Shown: positions 60,356-64,000 of the stretch, in pieces
Numbering within the stretch: position 1 is the first letter of the stretch
How the letters are laid out: every line of letters begins with the position of its first letter
DNA from: Jaapia argillacea MUCL 33604
Lineage: Eukaryota > Basidiomycota > Agaricomycetes > Jaapiales > Jaapiaceae
Assembly (NCBI GenBank): GCA_000697665.1
Contig: KL197710.1
Span: 108,078-172,077 of the forward strand
Direction of reading: 5' to 3'
DNA length: 64,000 bases
The notes under the pieces: generated by a model
The model's database searches: none
What the model was told of the DNA's origin: nothing
What the model saw: only the letters and a program-made list of their open reading frames with translations
Made by a program: the position numbers and the translations under genes

Positions 60356-61276
60356 ATGGCCCCCTCCACGGACCCAAAATTACAAGGCTCCGACTCCGAA
60401 AAGCCACCTATATTTATGTTAACACTGCCAACACCTGACCTATTATCAATGGCTACATTTCCTCCCTCTCTTGGTTCCACTCCTCTCGCATCGGCGGCGA
60501 ATATGGCTAGTCCTTTACCTCAACCGATTCCCACTTGCAACTCAGGAATGCATGGCGGCCCGTCTCTTCCCTTACTTGCCTCGTGTGATACTTGTGGTGG
60601 AGACATGAACTCTCTCTCCCCATGCCGCTCTTGCGAAAAGGTCTGGCTGGCTTCTCGGATGTGGCCTCGTTATCAGGGCGAAAGAAACGAAGTTTGGTGG
60701 ACCCCCGCCCAACACCCTGGCCCTTCGACCATACTTCGCACTCGGCGAATATGCAATGATCTTTGCGACCTCGCAAAGCCTACTGCCGACCTACCCACTT
60801 CTGGGAACCTGAACCACTGCCATCAAAGTCGGTTTCAAGGGTTCGGAATTACTCCTAGTCCACCAAAGTCGAGCCGCTGCGGACAGCAAACGTACCACAA
60901 TGACCTGCTCACGCCGACATGGGTGTCAGATCGCAACCGCCAAAGTCGTTTCAGGGAAATCGGCATCACTCCTAGTTCTTCGGCTGCCAGCCAATGCTCC
61001 TCCCCCTTCCCCGAAGTGCCCGAGCACCCCGACGTGGCCGGGAATCGACCTAGGACCGCTACGCCACTTCAGCCTGATGCGGGACTCCAATCTCTTTGGG
61101 CGGATATCAAGAAACTATTCTTCAAGTACCGCACCAGTGTCGACGACTCCACTTCCCGCCGTTTGACCACGCCGCTGCCCTCAGACCTGACCCGTGAGCT
61201 GTGTTCTGCTCTTCTTTATGCCCAACCAAACAACCCTATTACCACCACAATCACGAGACATCGTCGCACGAACTAA
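60356..61276 (+). CDS. Hypothetical protein with a CxxC pair
   Basis: An open frame of 306 codons, Pro/Ser/Thr-rich. It contains SCDTCGGDMNSLSPCRSCEK, two CxxC knuckles that might bind zinc, and an internal repeat (QSRFQGFGITPS and QSRFREIGITPS). The C-terminal part (WADIKKLFFKYRTSVDD) looks more ordered. After the stop at 61,274-61,276 the same frame stays open for about 40 codons (SEECIDFTTTFPDYRPFRLK), so an unrecognised intron may bypass the stop. No family is recognised. Confidence 0.45.
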   Translation: MAPSTDPKLQGSDSEKPPIFMLTLPTPDLLSMATFPPSLGSTPLASAANMASPLPQPIPTCNSGMHGGPSLPLLASCDTCGGDMNSLSPCRSCEKVWLASRMWPRYQGERNEVWWTPAQHPGPSTILRTRRICNDLCDLAKPTADLPTSGNLNHCHQSRFQGFGITPSPPKSSRCGQQTYHNDLLTPTWVSDRNRQSRFREIGITPSSSAASQCSSPFPEVPEHPDVAGNRPRTATPLQPDAGLQSLWADIKKLFFKYRTSVDDSTSRRLTTPLPSDLTRELCSALLYAQPNNPITTTITRHRRTN

Positions 61277-61805
61277 CAAAAGTCCCGCACAATTTCCGAT
61301 TCTGAGGAGTGCATCGATTTTACGACAACGTTCCCAGATTATCGTCCATTTCGACTCAAAGATATATATTCCCGACCACGTCTACCTATGAATACCTAAC
61401 TATTTTGGTACGTCCAACTTTAGGACCTATGGCAGGCTGTATTCTTAGCAACTCCATTTCGTCTTTCAAGGCCAGCTGGCCATCGACTGCCCTGTTTCTC
61501 CCTGTATCCTTCAAATTGAGTCTGCCTCGAAGCCTGTATTATCCTTAGCGTTGTCTTTATCACCATGTGTTAAGCCTGCTGAACCCGCAGAGGAGAAACA
61601 TGAGCCCCATCTTAGTGCGATTCAACCCGACGGATATTTTCGGAGTAAGCGGAAGGTGAGAATGACGCCGGAAATTTGATGAAGCACGCAGGTGGCTGAG
61701 AAGCGGAATGAATGGGCAACCAGTACTCTGGAACTGTGAATCCCTTAACTTGGGTCCAATTTCTCTGTGGCCCTTAGGAATGCGCGCTCTTGTCTACAGA
61801 TTATC
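61277..61805 (+). other. Possible further exons upstream of NRAMP
   Basis: A segment at about 61,570-61,655 reads PAEPAEEKHEPHLSAIQPDG then YFRSKRK between an AG acceptor and a GTGAGA donor, and an acceptor at about 61,778 opens ECALLSTDYHDHYDDPNSQP in a frame that overlaps NRAMP exon 1. These may be 3' exons of the hypothetical gene(s) to the left. Otherwise the region is promoter for NRAMP. Confidence 0.3.
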
Positions 61806-63966
61806 ATGACCACTATGACGACCCCAACTCTCAGCCAAAGCAAGGAAGTCGAAACTCAAATGCCTTTGGACTGGTCAAAGCGACTGAAATCAGCGTCGTG
61901 GGTCATGATGAATCACGTAGCAAGACATACAGGCGCAGGGATCGTTGTTGCAGTGGCTTATTTCGATCCGTGAGTTTCAAAAGCCTTGTCAATGTATTCC
62001 GTCGCTGATTCTTTGCAGAGGCAATTGGGGAGTAGACCTACAAGCCGGGTCGCAATATGGATATAAACTTCTCTTTATTGTTTTGTTGTCTGGTCTGTTT
62101 GCCGTATTTTTCCAGGTGTGTGAATTCCTTGCGTCTCCCGTTGAACCACACTGATGTCTTCGAAGGCTTTGGCAAGCCGCCTAGGCTGTGTAACTGGGCT
62201 AGGTACGCTGAATACTCCATACTCCTGCCGGGATTCCTGACGTCTCTGTCGTAGACCTGGCTGCCCATTGTCGACTACTGCTTTACAATCGATCCAACCA
62301 CCCAAGAGTAATTCGATGGACCATGCTCTATCCTCTATATGTGCTCTCCGAGATTGCTGTCATCGCTACAGACTTGGCGGAGCTTCTGGGATCAGCAATC
62401 GCCCTCTGTATGCTCTTTCCCAGTCTGCCCTTATGGGGAGGCGTGCTCCTCACTGCCTCCGACGTCCTTCTTCTCTTGGCTATTGGTGATCCCTTGCGCG
62501 GACGCCCTGCAAAGTTGTTCGAATCAGTTATCGCTATATTGGTGAGTCAACAGACGTATTGTTCGATGCTGCCAGTCATTAATCTCTCGACGAAGGTTCT
62601 TGCCGTTTTAGTTTCCATGTCAATCATCATCTCAAAAATCTCTATCAACTGGGGGGATGCATTTGACGGATTCATCCCTTCCAAGCCTGTCTTCCAGTCT
62701 GGCGGCCTGTATACCTGTGAGTATCCCCGGACATACTTCGAGGGTATCAACCCTTACATCCATTTCTAGCAATTGGAATTATTGGTGCCACTTGCATGCC
62801 TCGTAAGTGTTCAGACGATTTTATGCTTACAATCGATTCTTATAGTCTACTCAGATAGCATATTTCTTGGTTCTTTCCTCTCCACGCAGGATAGAACTAC
62901 CTCCGTGAAGATCGACCTCCCTTCCACTTTCTCAAATTCCAGCATATCTTTAGAAACATCTGCATCTTCTCCACCGCAACCTCGCCATGTAGCCCCATCT
63001 CTCCGTAGATACTTCATCAATATGTTTCGTCCCACGCAGTCAGAGAGGGTTTTCGACGATGTCAAATGTCACGCCGAAAGGGAGAACAATTCGCTTTCGT
63101 TCATCCGTCGTCATCTGTATCACGGATACGTCGATTTGGTCGTCAGTCTCCTTGGAGTTGCAGTTGTGATCAACGCTTTGTGAGTCCTTTTCATTTCTCT
63201 TAACTTTGGCATGCGCTCATGTTGGTACCTCTTCAGTATTTTGATTCTTGCCAGCGCCGTGTTTTATTATGGCGACGGGGAAAACCCATCAGTTGTACCG
63301 GCCAGTCTTTTCGATGCTCATGATCTCATCGGAACCTGGGTCAGCAAACGTACGTCCGAGATAATTCCAATCTGCATTGTTTACTCATTATCTATTGCAG
63401 CCGCCGCCGTTTTATTCGCATTGGCCCTGCTGTGCGCTGGTCAAAGTTCCTCGATTATTGCGACAGTCGCCGGCCAGGTCATTTGTGAGGGCTTCATTCA
63501 TTGGAAGATTTCGGTGGGTTCTCCACCTTCACCGCATGCAGCACGTTGTTGATGGTTTCTCTAGCCTGTTCTACGTCGCCTCTTCACCAGGACTCTCGGG
63601 CTCATCCCTTCGGTTGTCGTGGCCGTCGCAGCAGGTCGTCCCGGCATTGACACCTTGTTGGTCGCTTCCCAGGTCGTCCTTTCCATTGTTCTTCCTTTCA
63701 TCGTCTTTCCCTTGGTATTCCTCACGTCATCAAAGTCGATCATGTCGGTCAAGAAACCCATAGACATCACGGACTCCGCGCCTGTTGATTTGCCGGCCCA
63801 GAACGAATCCGCAGAGATTGTTCCCACTGTTGCAGAAGCGAGCGTAGAGGTTGTGTCCTTCGCGAACAATGTCTTCACAAAATGGTTGGGCTATCTCGTT
63901 TGGCTCGTCATACTGGTCGCGAACGTTTATGTGATAGTGACTCTGGCTTTGGGCGAGGACTCTTGA
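61806..63966 (+). CDS. NRAMP-family divalent metal transporter
   Basis: Multi-exon gene, start MTTMTTPTLSQSKEVETQMP. The first transmembrane helix carries the metal-binding DPGN, split by an intron (VAVAYFDP then GNWGVDLQAGSQYGYK). LFIVLLSGLFAVFFQ, SRLGCVTGLDLAAHCR, YPLYVLSEIAVIATDLAELL with its GSAIAL, ASDVLLLLAIGDPLRGRP and the second metal motif IGATCMPHS (MPH also split by an intron) follow. Late helices end LLVASQVVLSIVLPFIVFPL and a final segment before the stop at 63,966. It imports Mn, Fe and similar ions with protons, at the plasma membrane or vacuole (Smf-type). The frame and length look complete. Confidence 0.9.
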
Positions 63967-64000
63967 AATAGCTAGAAGTAATACATTGTATCATCAGCCA

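Overview
The window is nuclear DNA of a filamentous basidiomycete, most likely an agaricomycete. Evidence: dense genes with many 45-60 nt GT-AG introns, a Plavaka-type DNA transposon, a DUF6698 gene, divergent F-box genes, a DNMT1-type methyltransferase with BAH domains, an ABCA transporter, and single-copy eukaryotic genes (adenosine kinase, dynactin p150, complex I 49 kDa, DPM3, Swi5, NRAMP). I see no rRNA, tRNA, CRISPR array or bacterial operon.

Bases 1-13,800 are an AT-richer transposon zone. It holds a MITE (699-1137), a DUF6698 gene on minus (about 1,860-2,934), a foldback-like element with long subrepeat-bearing arms (about 2,975-6,155), a decayed Plavaka transposon on minus (about 6,735-12,000) carrying a probable solo LTR (about 10,480-11,210), and a palindromic element (12,481-13,353) with a clean 6-bp target duplication. 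A half copy of that last element (13,621-13,793) lies inside an F-box gene and supplies part of its present reading frame.

From 14 kb on the DNA is gene-dense. In order: RCC1-repeat protein (+), F-box protein (-), a four-module RNA repair protein (+), adenosine kinase (+), C2H2 zinc-finger protein (-), dynactin p150Glued (-), Atg27 (-), NDUFS2 (+), NIF3 family protein (-, with an assembly gap inside one intron), glutaredoxin (+), DPM3 (+), a CstF-64-like protein without an RRM (-), DNMT1 (+), a 1.2-kb spacer with a small inverted-repeat element and a strong hairpin, Swi5 (-), ABCA transporter (+), Alr4036-type FMN-binding protein (-), MYND zinc-finger protein (+), F-box protein (-), RWD/DUF1115 protein (-), one or two hypothetical genes (+), and an NRAMP metal transporter (+).

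Most of these are unrelated housekeeping genes, not a cluster. Many pairs are divergent and share promoters of 150-300 bp. The most striking items are the RNA repair protein (phosphodiesterase, phosphatase, kinase and ligase in one chain), the NDUFS2 gene with inferred exons of 10, 2, 14 and 16 nt and a GC-AG intron, and the inverted-repeat elements of the first 14 kb and of the DNMT1-Swi5 spacer. Exon limits were worked out by hand from splice consensus, frame and family conservation.
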